NCBI RefSeq assembly: GCF_008365385.1
Contig: NZ_QOVF01000010.1
Coordinates: 1 to 64,000, forward strand
DNA: 64,000 nt
Reading direction: 5' to 3'
From: Halopseudomonas laoshanensis
Lineage (GTDB): Bacteria > Pseudomonadota > Gammaproteobacteria > Pseudomonadales > Pseudomonadaceae
Positions 1-9,095 of this stretch are shown here, piece after piece. The position numbers and the translations under genes were made by a program. The notes beneath the pieces are model-generated. The model saw only the letters and a program-made list of their open reading frames with translations, was not told the DNA's origin and did not search any database. Position 1 is the first letter of the stretch. Every line of letters starts with the position of its first letter.

Positions 1-127
1 GAGTAACTTGCTTAGGCTGATAATCTTTCGGATCATCAATCCCATAAGGCAAGCACCCACACGAATTACTTGATTCACATTGTTAAAGAGCGTTTCGGTC
101 TGCGTTTCCGCTTAACCAAGGCCGCGT
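1..127 (-). other. rRNA operon leader with boxA (partial)
   Basis: Read on the minus strand this is a leader transcribed leftward off the window. A boxA-like element CGCTCTTTAACA lies at 81-92, followed by the conserved Pseudomonas rrn stretch with AATTCGTGTGGGTGCTTG and GATTATCAGC. BoxA normally loads the NusB/S10 antitermination complex on rRNA transcripts. The same sequence type occurs before 16S and before 23S, but the four promoters just upstream place this copy at the head of an operon. The 16S gene itself is outside the window. Confidence 0.8.
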
Positions 128-155
128 ATCTTACGCTAACCTTCTAATCTGTCAA
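128..155 (-). promoter_or_regulatory. rRNA promoter P4 (closest to the rRNA)
   Basis: On the minus strand: -35 TTGACA at 150-155, 16-bp spacer, -10 TAAGAT at 128-133, then a GC-rich discriminator. Last of four tandem promoters and nearest to boxA. Confidence 0.75.
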
Positions 156-236
156 GCATTTTTGTGAGAATCTTGTTCATCACATCGCTGCTTGATCCGT
201 CCCGAGAACAAAGCCTTTCTCGTGACCGGGAGGCGC

Positions 237-264
237 ATTCTACAGGAGCCAAAACCCCTGTCAA
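237..264 (-). promoter_or_regulatory. rRNA promoter P3
   Basis: On the minus strand: perfect -35 TTGACA at 259-264, 16-bp spacer, -10 TAGAAT at 237-242, discriminator starting GCGCC. The GC-rich discriminator and short spacer are typical of stringently controlled rRNA promoters. Confidence 0.8.
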
Positions 265-340
265 CCGCTTCCGTGAAACTTCGCTGACTTAACTCAGCGC
301 CTGGAAAAGTGATCCTGCCGACCTTCCCAGTGAGCGGCGC

Positions 341-368
341 ATTCTACGCTACTCGTCTGCCCTGTCAA
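341..368 (-). promoter_or_regulatory. rRNA promoter P2
   Basis: On the minus strand: -35 TTGACA at 363-368, 16-bp spacer, -10 TAGAAT at 341-346, then GCGCCG. It has the same architecture as P3. Confidence 0.8.
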
Positions 369-438
369 CCGCTAAATTATCGCTAACTTATTGATTGTAA
401 AGCGCTTTATACAAAGCACCCCGTTTGGGCAGACGCGC

Positions 439-466
439 ATTATAGGGGCTATGAAAAAACCGTCAA
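439..466 (-). promoter_or_regulatory. rRNA promoter P1 (most upstream)
   Basis: On the minus strand: -35 TTGACG at 461-466, 16-bp spacer, perfect -10 TATAAT at 439-444, then GCGCG. Its -35 lies inside the stem of the pssA terminator. Confidence 0.75.
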
Positions 467-487
467 GGGTTAATTGACGGTTTCTTA
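454..487 (-). terminator. Intrinsic terminator of pssA
   Basis: A 10-bp perfect stem (474-483 with 457-466), a 7-nt loop, and a T-run on the minus strand (454-459) lie 20 nt past the pssA stop. This ends the pssA transcript just before the rRNA promoters begin. A weaker T-tract on the other side makes it partly bidirectional. Confidence 0.8.
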
Positions 488-506
488 GAAGAAACAGCGA
501 AACGCC

Positions 507-1343
507 TTATGCCTCGGGCGTAACCTTCTGCTTGGTGCGCCAGCGCCACAACGCCTGGATTGGGCCGGATACGGTATAAGCGATGAAGATAAACCACAGA
601 ATCCGCGATGGGTCGGTAGAAATGATCGCGAATACCAGCACTACCAGCAAAATGACGAAAAACGGCACTCGCCCCTTCAGATCCAGATCCTTGAAGCTGT
701 AATAACGCACGTTGCTGACCATCAGCAGACCAGCCAACGCGGTCAGGACACCGACCAGGAAGCTGATATCGCCACCATCGATGCCGAAATCGCTCAACGC
801 CCAGACCATACCCGCAACCAGGCCTGCAGCTGACGGACTGGCGAGCCCGGTAAAGAAGCGCTTGTCCTCAGTCTCGTCACCAATATGCGTATTGAAGCGC
901 GCGAGGCGCAGCGCCGCACCTGCCAGGTAGATGAACGAGAAGACCCAGCCTACTTTGCCCAGATCAGCCAGCGCCCAGGAAAAGACGACCAACGCCGGCG
1001 CTACACCGAAGGCAACCATATCCGACAGCGAGTCGAACTCGGCACCAAACGCGCTCTGGGTATTGGTCATGCGAGCTACCCGACCATCCAGCCCGTCCAG
1101 CACCATCGCCACAAAGATAGCGATGGATGCATTAGCGAAGTTGCCGTCCATCGCACTGACGATGGCGTAGAAACCGGAGAACAGCGCGGCGGTGGTAAAC
1201 AGATTGGGAAGCAAGTAAATGCCGCGATGTCTGATTTTCTTGCCATCAGGGCCAGGTACTTCTTCTATGTGTTCATCGATGGGCAGTATGCCGTGGGCCG
1301 CATCCATATCATCCTTTGGGTCGTGCTCTTGCTTATCGATCAT
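507..1343 (-). CDS. pssA: CDP-diacylglycerol--serine O-phosphatidyltransferase
   Basis: Inner-membrane enzyme that makes phosphatidylserine from CDP-diacylglycerol and serine, the committed step to phosphatidylethanolamine. The protein is 278 aa. A short acidic N-terminus is followed by several membrane segments. The CDP-alcohol phosphotransferase signature DGLDGRVAR is followed at the proper spacing by G and two Asp (FDSLSD). I chose the ATG at 1343 because AAGG lies 7 nt upstream; a longer open frame to 1421 has no such site. It sits downstream of ilvC with a terminator between, so it is probably transcribed separately or by read-through. Confidence 0.93.
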   Translation of the reverse strand: MIDKQEHDPKDDMDAAHGILPIDEHIEEVPGPDGKKIRHRGIYLLPNLFTTAALFSGFYAIVSAMDGNFANASIAIFVAMVLDGLDGRVARMTNTQSAFGAEFDSLSDMVAFGVAPALVVFSWALADLGKVGWVFSFIYLAGAALRLARFNTHIGDETEDKRFFTGLASPSAAGLVAGMVWALSDFGIDGGDISFLVGVLTALAGLLMVSNVRYYSFKDLDLKGRVPFFVILLVVLVFAIISTDPSRILWFIFIAYTVSGPIQALWRWRTKQKVTPEA

Positions 1344-1421
1344 GAGATTACCTTGCCGCATTAACAGAATAACAGTGTGGCAACTGAACTGAAGGTTTAC
1401 CAGCCCGTTATCACCGTGCAC

Positions 1422-1450
1422 AAAAAACGCGGCCTTGGCCGCGTTCTCTT
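1422..1450 (-). terminator. Intrinsic terminator after ilvC
   Basis: A GC-rich stem AACGCGGCC/GGCCGCGTT with a tiny loop is followed by six T on the minus strand. It lies about 20 nt past the ilvC stop and separates the ilv operon from pssA. Confidence 0.85.
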
Positions 1451-1468
1451 TGACTGATGCAGTACAGC

Positions 1469-2512
<1,044 letters not shown>

Positions 2513-2533
2513 CTAGCGGACCCGCTGTCTAAA

Positions 2534-3025
2534 TTAGATGCTAAGCACTTTTTCGCCACGGGCAATGCCCGATACGCCGGTGCGCACCACCTCGATGACC
2601 GTGGTCGGGCCAACTGCTTCAATAAAGCTGTCCAGCTTGTCAGAGGTGCCAGCCAGTTGCACGGTATACACGCTGCTGGTCACATCGACAATCTGACCGC
2701 GGAAGATATCAGTGGTCCGCTTGACCTCGGCGCGCTGGGCTCCGGTAGCCTTGATCTTCACCAACATCAGCTCGCGCTCGATGTGCGATCCCTCGGACAG
2801 ATTCACCAGCTTGACGACCTCAATCAGCTTATTGAGGTTCTTGGTGATCTGCTCGATGACTTCGTCATGCCCTACCGTGGTCAACGTCAGACGCGACAAG
2901 GTCGGATCTTCGGTCGGCGCAACGGTCAGGGTTTCGATATTGTAGTTACGCTGGGAGAACAGCCCGACAACGCGGGACAAGGCACCAGGCTCGTTTTCCA
3001 GCAATACGGAAATAATGTGTCTCAT
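2534..3025 (-). CDS. ilvH: Acetolactate synthase small (regulatory) subunit
   Basis: Regulatory subunit of acetohydroxyacid synthase. It activates IlvI and gives valine feedback inhibition. The protein is 163 aa. An N-terminal ACT domain (IISVLLENEPGALSRVVGLFSQR) and a C-terminal small-subunit domain are visible. The start at 3025 gives the conserved MRHIIS N-terminus, and its first base overlaps the ilvI stop (TGATG), which implies translational coupling. An in-frame start 27 nt further upstream lies inside ilvI and is less likely. Confidence 0.96.
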   Translation of the reverse strand: MRHIISVLLENEPGALSRVVGLFSQRNYNIETLTVAPTEDPTLSRLTLTTVGHDEVIEQITKNLNKLIEVVKLVNLSEGSHIERELMLVKIKATGAQRAEVKRTTDIFRGQIVDVTSSVYTVQLAGTSDKLDSFIEAVGPTTVIEVVRTGVSGIARGEKVLSI

Positions 3026-4749
3026 CACGTGCGCTCCGTCTTGCTCAGCCACATATCGCGCATGGATCCATCCTTGATATGCATTGGGTATACGTGCTCG
3101 GAGTTATCGACGCGAATATCCATGAACACCAGCTGCTTGGTGTTGGCAAACGCCTGCTCCATGGCCGGCTTTAGGTCTTCCAGCTTGTCTACGCGCATAC
3201 CAACATGCCCATAGGACTCAGCCAGCTTGACGAAATCCGGCAGCGACTCCATATAGGAATGCGAGTGACGACTACCGTACTGCATGTCCTGCCACTGGCG
3301 AACCATGCCCAGCGCCTGGTTATTCAGCGTGATGATCTTGACCGGCAGATCGTATTGCAGGCAGGTAGAGAGCTCCTGAATATTCATCTGGATACTGCCC
3401 TCACCCGTCACGCAGGCAACTTGCGCATCGGGATAATGCAGCTTGACGCCCATCGCCGCTGGCAGACCAAAACCCATGGTGCCGAGACCGCCGGAATTGA
3501 TCCAGCGATTGGGCTTGTCAAACGGATAGTACTGAGCCGCAAACATCTGGTGCTGGCCCACGTCGGAGGTCACATAGGCATCGCCCTTGGTCACTTCCCA
3601 CAGAGTTTCGATAACCGTTTGCGGTTTGATGATCGAACCATCCCCTTCGTTATAGGGGAACATGCGACCTTCGCCGCGCCATTCGCCAATCTGCTTCCAC
3701 CAACTGGTCAAGGCTTCCTTAGCCGGGCGCAGATTGTGCTCTTTGACCATCGCGACCATTTCAGTCAGAACGCTATCAACTGGGCCAACAATAGGCACGT
3801 CGGCACGGATGGTTTTGGAGATGGACGCAGGATCGATGTCGACGTGAATGACCTTGGCGTTAGGGCAGAACTTGCTCGCGCCGTTAATAACGCGGTCATC
3901 AAAGCGTGCACCGACGCACAGAATCACATCGCTGTGGTGCATGCTGACGTTGGCGGTGTAACTGCCATGCATGCCCAGCCAACCGATAAACTGCGGATCA
4001 GTACCCGGGTAAGCGCCCAGACCCATCAGCGTATTGGTAACCGGCACACCCAGCTCACGCGCCAGTTCGGTCAGTTGTGCAGCGGCACCGCCAAGAATAA
4101 CGCCGCCACCGGAATAGATGATCGGGCGCTTGGCCTCGACCAGCAGGTCCAGCGCTTTGCGAATCTGGCCGGAGTGACCGCGAACAGCGGGATTGTAGGA
4201 GCGCAGCTTGACCTTCTTCGGGTAGCTGTACTCGAACTTCTCCGCCGGGTTGGTCATATCCTTCGGAATATCCACGACCACGGGACCAGGGCGACCGCTC
4301 TGGGCAATGTAAAAGGCTTTCTTGATGACTTCCGGAATTTCCCGCGGGTCCTTGATCATGAAGCTGTGCTTCACGATAGGGCGAGAAATACCGACCATGT
4401 CGGTTTCCTGGAAAGCATCTGTACCGACCATGTTACTGGCGACCTGGCCAGACAGAATCACCATCGGAATGGAATCCATGAACGCCGTGGCGATGCCGGT
4501 AATGGTATTGGTTGCGCCTGGACCGGAGGTGACCAGCACCACGCCGGCCTTGCCGGACGCGCGCGCGTAGCCATCAGCCATATGTGCGGCCGCTTGCTCA
4601 TGACGCACCAGAATATGCTCGACATCGTCCTGGCGGAAGATCGCATCGTAGACGTGCAACAGGGCACCGCCCGGATACCCGTATATATATTTAACACCCT
4701 CGTCACGCAATGAGCGGACGACCATCTCAGCGCCGGATAAAAGCTCCAC
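3025..4749 (-). CDS. ilvI: Acetolactate synthase large (catalytic) subunit
   Basis: Thiamine-diphosphate- and FAD-dependent enzyme that condenses two pyruvates (or pyruvate and 2-oxobutyrate), the first common step of valine, leucine and isoleucine synthesis. Visible are the catalytic Glu in [16 protein letters not shown], the central FAD-binding region, and the ThDP motif VTGEGS...LNNQ near the C-terminus. I chose the GTG at 4749 (574 aa, [11 protein letters not shown]) because AGAGGTGA lies 7 nt upstream and this length matches my recollection of Pseudomonas IlvI. The in-frame ATG at 4842 would add 31 poorly conserved residues without a good ribosome site. First gene of the ilvIHC operon. 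Confidence 0.95.
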   Translation of the reverse strand: MELLSGAEMVVRSLRDEGVKYIYGYPGGALLHVYDAIFRQDDVEHILVRHEQAAAHMADGYARASGKAGVVLVTSGPGATNTITGIATAFMDSIPMVILSGQVASNMVGTDAFQETDMVGISRPIVKHSFMIKDPREIPEVIKKAFYIAQSGRPGPVVVDIPKDMTNPAEKFEYSYPKKVKLRSYNPAVRGHSGQIRKALDLLVEAKRPIIYSGGGVILGGAAAQLTELARELGVPVTNTLMGLGAYPGTDPQFIGWLGMHGSYTANVSMHHSDVILCVGARFDDRVINGASKFCPNAKVIHVDIDPASISKTIRADVPIVGPVDSVLTEMVAMVKEHNLRPAKEALTSWWKQIGEWRGEGRMFPYNEGDGSIIKPQTVIETLWEVTKGDAYVTSDVGQHQMFAAQYYPFDKPNRWINSGGLGTMGFGLPAAMGVKLHYPDAQVACVTGEGSIQMNIQELSTCLQYDLPVKIITLNNQALGMVRQWQDMQYGSRHSHSYMESLPDFVKLAESYGHVGMRVDKLEDLKPAMEQAFANTKQLVFMDIRVDNSEHVYPMHIKDGSMRDMWLSKTERT

Positions 4750-5061
4750 TTTAGAATCACCTCTAGCTTGCCACTCGCCATCTGGACGGTAGCAGGGTAC
4801 CTGTTTACTGCTCGGCAGAGCATTGACAACGGTGGTCGTCATGCATCAGCTTGACTACGTGCAATGGAGGCAGGCTCTATGTAGATGCCAGAGCCGCCTC
4901 ACCCAGCGCGAGGTAGCGCGTGCGGGTGCCAGGCCAGGGGTCGGCGGGTTTCGCCACCTGGATTGAGCAACAAAGCCAGCTGACCCGGAGACCGTGTGGG
5001 TTCCGTTAACAGCCTGCTTATGTGAACCACGAATTGTTTACACTCGGAAGCGACAAGTCAA
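4750..5061 (-). promoter_or_regulatory. ilvI promoter and long structured leader
   Basis: Gene-free stretch between divergent ilvI and the DUF4124 gene. On the minus strand a possible promoter has -35 TTGACT (5056-5061) and, 17 bp on, a weak -10 AACAAT (5033-5038). The transcript would have a leader of about 280 nt. It contains a hairpin with stems of 5 and 6 bp and one bulge (4867-4900), and a second imperfect hairpin near 4932-4960. Neither ends in a T-run, so a classical attenuator is not evident. An open frame beginning GTG near 5025 carries a short Leu-rich run. Confidence 0.35.
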
Positions 5062-5179
5062 GCCAAGTTAGACAAAAGCCGCACATCCAGGGCCTGTCAA
5101 ATACACAGCTCGTGTCCATTTTTGCAAGATTGGCTATAGTAGCGGTTCTCGACACCTTTAACGCAGGGATGGAAACCGC

Positions 5180-5620
5180 ATGTACAAGACGCTCGTTGCT
5201 CTGACTTTTGGCCTGCTTAGCAGCGTGGCCGTGGCAGAACAAATGTATCGCTGGGTGGATGATCAGGGCGTACCCCAGTTCGGACAACAGCCACCGGAAG
5301 GTAAAAGCTATCAGCGTGTGGATATCACTGCCTCCCCCCCTCCAGGTGGAGCCTTGCGTGAACCGGCGCCGCTGCCCTCCCGGGATGCAAACCCCGAAGA
5401 AGACCAGCAGTCCGAGATACAGGCCAAGGCAGATAAAGCTGCAGAGGCCAAGCGGCTCGAGCAATGCACGCAGTTACAGGCCAATTTGCGGACGCTGGAA
5501 ACCAACCCGCGGCTCAGCCGCACCAATGACGCTGGCGAAGTGGAAAGAATCGGTGAAGATGAGCGTCAAGAGCTGATCGCAAAAGCCAAAGCGGATCTGG
5601 AAAACTATTGCAAAAACTGA
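5180..5620 (+). CDS. DUF4124-domain periplasmic protein
   Basis: Unknown function; 146 aa. A Sec signal peptide (residues 1-19, ending AVA) is followed by the DUF4124 motif YRWVDDQGVPQFGQQPP, common in secreted gammaproteobacterial proteins. The middle is Pro-rich, and the C-terminal half is a charged helical region rich in Ala, Lys and Glu with two Cys. The start has GGGATGG upstream. It diverges from ilvI and converges on the YqcC gene, with a 1-nt gap. P. aeruginosa, as I recall, has a hypothetical gene in the same place. Confidence 0.85.
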   Translation: MYKTLVALTFGLLSSVAVAEQMYRWVDDQGVPQFGQQPPEGKSYQRVDITASPPPGGALREPAPLPSRDANPEEDQQSEIQAKADKAAEAKRLEQCTQLQANLRTLETNPRLSRTNDAGEVERIGEDERQELIAKAKADLENYCKN

Positions 5621-5621
5621 A

Positions 5622-5951
5622 TCAGGTGAGCTGGCGCGACAGCTGATCAATACGCGCCAGCAGCAACAGTAGTGGTTGCTGGCGACGCCCCAAATGGACA
5701 AAAGCCTGCTCGCCCATCGGGGCAAGTTGAGCCGCTCCCGGCAACAATCCGCGCTGGGCGATCAGATCGCTCATGCGCGGCACAAATACCCATTGCAGCC
5801 ATTCTTCGAAGTCCAGCGTGTCAACGCAAAACGGCTCACCGCTGGCCAGCCGCCGTGCGTCCGGCGGCTCCACTGTCCACATCTGCAATGCGCGAAGCTC
5901 GCGCTCCAGATCAATCAGCGCCTGAGCCATCTCACCCCAGGGCCGGCTCAC
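5622..5951 (-). CDS. YqcC family protein
   Basis: Small soluble protein of 109 aa, matching the YqcC (DUF446) family by its motifs: LERELRALQMW near the N-terminus and the central FEEWLQWVFVPRM. Function unknown; in other genomes the family is often next to tRNA-pseudouridine synthase truC, which is not the case here. The start is a GTG at 5951 that overlaps the stop of the upstream TPR gene by 4 nt (GTGA), so the two are translationally coupled. It is the third gene of the leftward mrcB operon. Confidence 0.85.
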   Translation of the reverse strand: MSRPWGEMAQALIDLERELRALQMWTVEPPDARRLASGEPFCVDTLDFEEWLQWVFVPRMSDLIAQRGLLPGAAQLAPMGEQAFVHLGRRQQPLLLLLARIDQLSRQLT

Positions 5952-6604
5952 AGATTAACGCGAGCCCGTTGCCGTGCTTCGGCAGCGCCTGACGCATTAC
6001 CCATTTGCTCGCGGGCCTGAGCAATCAGCTCCCACAACCCGGCCTGCAACGGCGGCCGTCCCGCGGCAAACGACAGTCCGCGTTGCGCCATCTGTTCGGC
6101 TTGCGCGGCGTTACCCTGAGCAAGACGCACCTGCGCCAGGCGATAAAACACCTGAGGCTCGCGCGGTGCAATGCGCATGGCTCGCTCGAGACTTGACGAA
6201 GCACCACCAAGATCACCGCGGGACTGCTGATCCCGTGACACGGTTAACAACGCCAGCACCGGCCCGTCGAGCTGCTCGTCCTGCTGCAGCCCTCCATTCT
6301 GGCTGCCCGCCGGAGCCCCGGAAGAGGAGCCTGAGGAGTTTCCCTGCTGAGACGATGGCTGCGCGTCGATCGGATAGGACTCGATAGGCTGCGAGCCCCC
6401 CGTCTGATCAGGAATCATCACCACCACAGCGCCATTTTCTTCCAGCTGAGGCTGCTGCGCAGGCGGCACCATGCCCGCCCCGGCCTGCATGGTTTCATCA
6501 GACACATCACGCCCGGAATCCACCACCGGAATTGACCCGCCACCGCCGGCACAACCTGCCAGGAAAACGATCAGGCCGGCCAACAGGCCCATTTTATTCA
6601 TCAT
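5948..6604 (-). CDS. TPR-repeat lipoprotein
   Basis: Predicted lipoprotein of 218 aa. A signal peptide ends in the lipobox LAGC, followed by a Gly-rich linker. A low-complexity Gln/Ser/Gly region (about residues 70-110) links to about two tetratricopeptide repeats (SRGDLGGASSSLERAMRIAP and AQGNAAQAEQMAQRGLS). I chose the ATG at 6604, with GAGGA 8 nt upstream; an ATG at 6622, directly after the mrcB stop, is possible. Located between mrcB and yqcC, it may work near PBP1b in the periplasm, but that rests on gene position only. Confidence 0.85.
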   Translation of the reverse strand: MMNKMGLLAGLIVFLAGCAGGGGSIPVVDSGRDVSDETMQAGAGMVPPAQQPQLEENGAVVVMIPDQTGGSQPIESYPIDAQPSSQQGNSSGSSSGAPAGSQNGGLQQDEQLDGPVLALLTVSRDQQSRGDLGGASSSLERAMRIAPREPQVFYRLAQVRLAQGNAAQAEQMAQRGLSFAAGRPPLQAGLWELIAQAREQMGNASGAAEARQRARVNL

Positions 6605-6622
6605 TTTTACATCCTCTTCCAT

Positions 6623-8944
6623 TTATTGCAGCCAGCCGCGAATCGTATCCAGCACCTTATTGGCGCCTTCCTTCAGGCCTTCAGTATCAATCAACTCCCG
6701 ACAGCCCGGCCCCGGTAATGGCTCATAGCCGGAGCGAAAAGGTGCCTGAACTGCACCGGGACAGCTTTGATCGCTACCAAGCCCAGTGGTTTCATCGATC
6801 CACGCCATGGTCACTCCGGCGGGTGGTGCGTTGGACAAGCTGCGTGGGTAGGCTTGCCCCATGAAGGCGTTCCACACCTGCAGGGCGCCCGAAGCGCCCG
6901 TCAGGCGCGTAGGTCCATTATCATCCCTGCCTAGCCAACTCACCGCAACCAGATCATCAGAAAAGCCGGCAAACCAGCTGTCACGCAGATCATTGGTGGT
7001 ACCTGTCTTGCCAGCCAGCCTGACGTCAGAGGCCACATGATTGTATGCGGAGCGACCCGTGCCCTGAGTCATCGCCCGGCTCATACCCTCCTGCAACAAA
7101 TAGATAGTGGCCGGATCAAAACGTTGCTGCGTCTCGAAAGGATACGGCCGCAAAGGCTCGCCCTCGGCATCCAAAACGTTGCGAATCGCGCGTAACGGTG
7201 TGCTGTAGCCTCCAGTGGCAATGGTCTGGAACATGTCGGTAACCTGCATCGGTGTCATCGCGCCCGACCCTAGCAGCATCGCCGGCAAGGGCCGCCAATC
7301 GTGTTTTACCCCCAGACGTTCGACTGTTCTCAATACTTCGGGCACACCGACATCCATGCCTATGCGCACTGCCGCCTGGTTATAGGAGTTCGCTAACGCC
7401 TTGTGTAGCGGGACCCAGCCATGGCTGGTGCGATCATAGTTTTGCGGTGTCCAGGTCTTGCCCGGCTCTGCCTGCAGGGTAATGGGTTCGTCTTCAATCA
7501 ATGTGGTCAATGAATATTGCTGCGGCTTTTCCAGCGCAGTGAGATAGATCGCTGGTTTGATCAACGAGCCAATCGGACGCGACGCGTCCAGGGCCCGGTT
7601 GAAGCCGGAATAGCGCGGATCCTTGCCGCCCACCAGTGCCAGCACCTCGCCGGCCTGCGCGCTGGTTACCACCATGGCCGCCTCAATCGGTATGTCACCT
7701 TCAGCAGGACCAAGCCGCTTGACGGTCGACTGCACCGCTTTTTCTGCCTTGTTCTGCAACAGAGGATCAAAGCTGGTGAAAATGCGCAGACCTTCGCTGG
7801 TCAGGTCTTCATCCCGATAGTCTTCCTTGAGCTGGCGTTTGACCAGATCCATAAAGGCTGGATAGCTGGTGTCGGCCATACTGCCGCGCACCGACACATC
7901 CAGATCCTGCTTCTGCGCTTCTGCAGCCAGCTCCGGACTGATCATGCCCTGCTCGGCCAACATGCCGATCACCAGGTCCCGCCGCGCTTTGGCCCGCTCG
8001 GTGTGCCGCCGCGGGTTGTAATAGGAAGGTCCCTTGACCATAGCTACCAGCAACGCGACCTGATGCAGTTGCAGTTCATGCAGCGGCTGGGCGAAGTAAT
8101 ACTGACTGGCCAGGCCAAAACCATGCACGGCGCGGCGCCCGTCCTGACCGAGGAATACCTCGTTCAAATAGGCTTCGAGAATTTCTTCCTTGGAATAATG
8201 CAGCTCCAGCAACACGGCCATGATGGCTTCTGTGCCTTTTCGCAACAGGCTGCGCTCACTGGTAAGGTAGAAGTTCTTCACCAGTTGCTGAGTCAGCGTA
8301 CTGCCGCCCTGCACTACCCCACCGGCCACCATATTCACATACATGGCCCGCGCGATGCCTTTGGGCGACACACCGAAATGCTGGAAATAGTCTCTATCTT
8401 CGGTAGCGATCAGCGCCTCAACCAGATACGGCGGCGTCTGATCCAGGCGCACCAGAATGCGGTCTTCGTTGTGCGCGGGATAGATGCCTCCGATCATCAA
8501 CGGCTCCATGCGCGCCATCACCGGGTCGTTACTACCTGACAGCGCAGCCACTTGGCGTCCGTTGAAGCGCACACTCAAGCGCTGCGAGGGCTCCGTGCCT
8601 TCAAAAAACTGAAATCCGCGAGTATGCACATCAACCTGACTTGCTGATGCGGACATCTGACCCGGCTGGCGAACTGCAGACGACGTCCGATAGCCCAGTG
8701 CGGACAGTTCAGCAATAAAGTCATCACGACTCAATTGCTGGCCGACGTACAGCTCCAGCGGCCTGGCAAACACTTTCGCCGGCACAGCCCAGCGCTTGCC
8801 GGAGAACTTCTCCTGCACCACTGCATCCAGATAAATAGTCAGACCTGCCAATAACACCAATCCAACCAGACCCAACTTGATCATCAGGCCCGACCAGCGA
8901 CGCCAGAAACCCTGCTTTTTGCTTGCCTTGCGTTTTCTAGCCAT
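6623..8944 (-). CDS. mrcB: Penicillin-binding protein 1B (bifunctional peptidoglycan synthase)
   Basis: Inner-membrane class A PBP of 773 aa that polymerises lipid II and cross-links peptidoglycan. Order: a basic cytoplasmic tail, one membrane segment (about 20-40), a UB2H domain (about 60-150) that binds the outer-membrane activator LpoB, a GT51 glycosyltransferase with catalytic Glu182 in TEDRDYF and the GGSTLTQQL motif, then a transpeptidase with SLIK (460-463), SYN (520-522) and KTGT (646-649). All catalytic motifs are intact. It is the first gene of a leftward operon with the TPR lipoprotein and yqcC. Confidence 0.96.
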   Translation of the reverse strand: MARKRKASKKQGFWRRWSGLMIKLGLVGLVLLAGLTIYLDAVVQEKFSGKRWAVPAKVFARPLELYVGQQLSRDDFIAELSALGYRTSSAVRQPGQMSASASQVDVHTRGFQFFEGTEPSQRLSVRFNGRQVAALSGSNDPVMARMEPLMIGGIYPAHNEDRILVRLDQTPPYLVEALIATEDRDYFQHFGVSPKGIARAMYVNMVAGGVVQGGSTLTQQLVKNFYLTSERSLLRKGTEAIMAVLLELHYSKEEILEAYLNEVFLGQDGRRAVHGFGLASQYYFAQPLHELQLHQVALLVAMVKGPSYYNPRRHTERAKARRDLVIGMLAEQGMISPELAAEAQKQDLDVSVRGSMADTSYPAFMDLVKRQLKEDYRDEDLTSEGLRIFTSFDPLLQNKAEKAVQSTVKRLGPAEGDIPIEAAMVVTSAQAGEVLALVGGKDPRYSGFNRALDASRPIGSLIKPAIYLTALEKPQQYSLTTLIEDEPITLQAEPGKTWTPQNYDRTSHGWVPLHKALANSYNQAAVRIGMDVGVPEVLRTVERLGVKHDWRPLPAMLLGSGAMTPMQVTDMFQTIATGGYSTPLRAIRNVLDAEGEPLRPYPFETQQRFDPATIYLLQEGMSRAMTQGTGRSAYNHVASDVRLAGKTGTTNDLRDSWFAGFSDDLVAVSWLGRDDNGPTRLTGASGALQVWNAFMGQAYPRSLSNAPPAGVTMAWIDETTGLGSDQSCPGAVQAPFRSGYEPLPGPGCRELIDTEGLKEGANKVLDTIRGWLQ

Positions 8945-9034
8945 ATTTCCCTACACCGTAACTTTCATCATTACCCTGGCTGCAACCAGCATGGGACCAA
9001 TGCCGTCATTAAATGAACTGACACCTGTTCAAGG

Positions 9035-9063
9035 TTGGACTCTGCTTCACCAACCCGCATAAT
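9035..9063 (+). promoter_or_regulatory. Candidate sigma-70 promoter of the kinase gene
   Basis: -35 TTGGAC (9035-9040), 17-bp spacer, -10 CATAAT (9058-9063), giving a start about 25 nt before the GTG at 9096. Found by eye. Confidence 0.45.
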
Positions 9064-9095
9064 GCCTCCTTTGCCTGTCAAAGCAAGGATATACC

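Noticed and set aside
3205-4713. Long antisense frame of 502 codons over ilvI
   Set aside because: Shadow frame; composition mirrors ilvI and no motifs are found.
4750-4842. ATG at 4842 as the ilvI start
   Set aside because: GTG at 4749 has a strong ribosome site and gives the family length.
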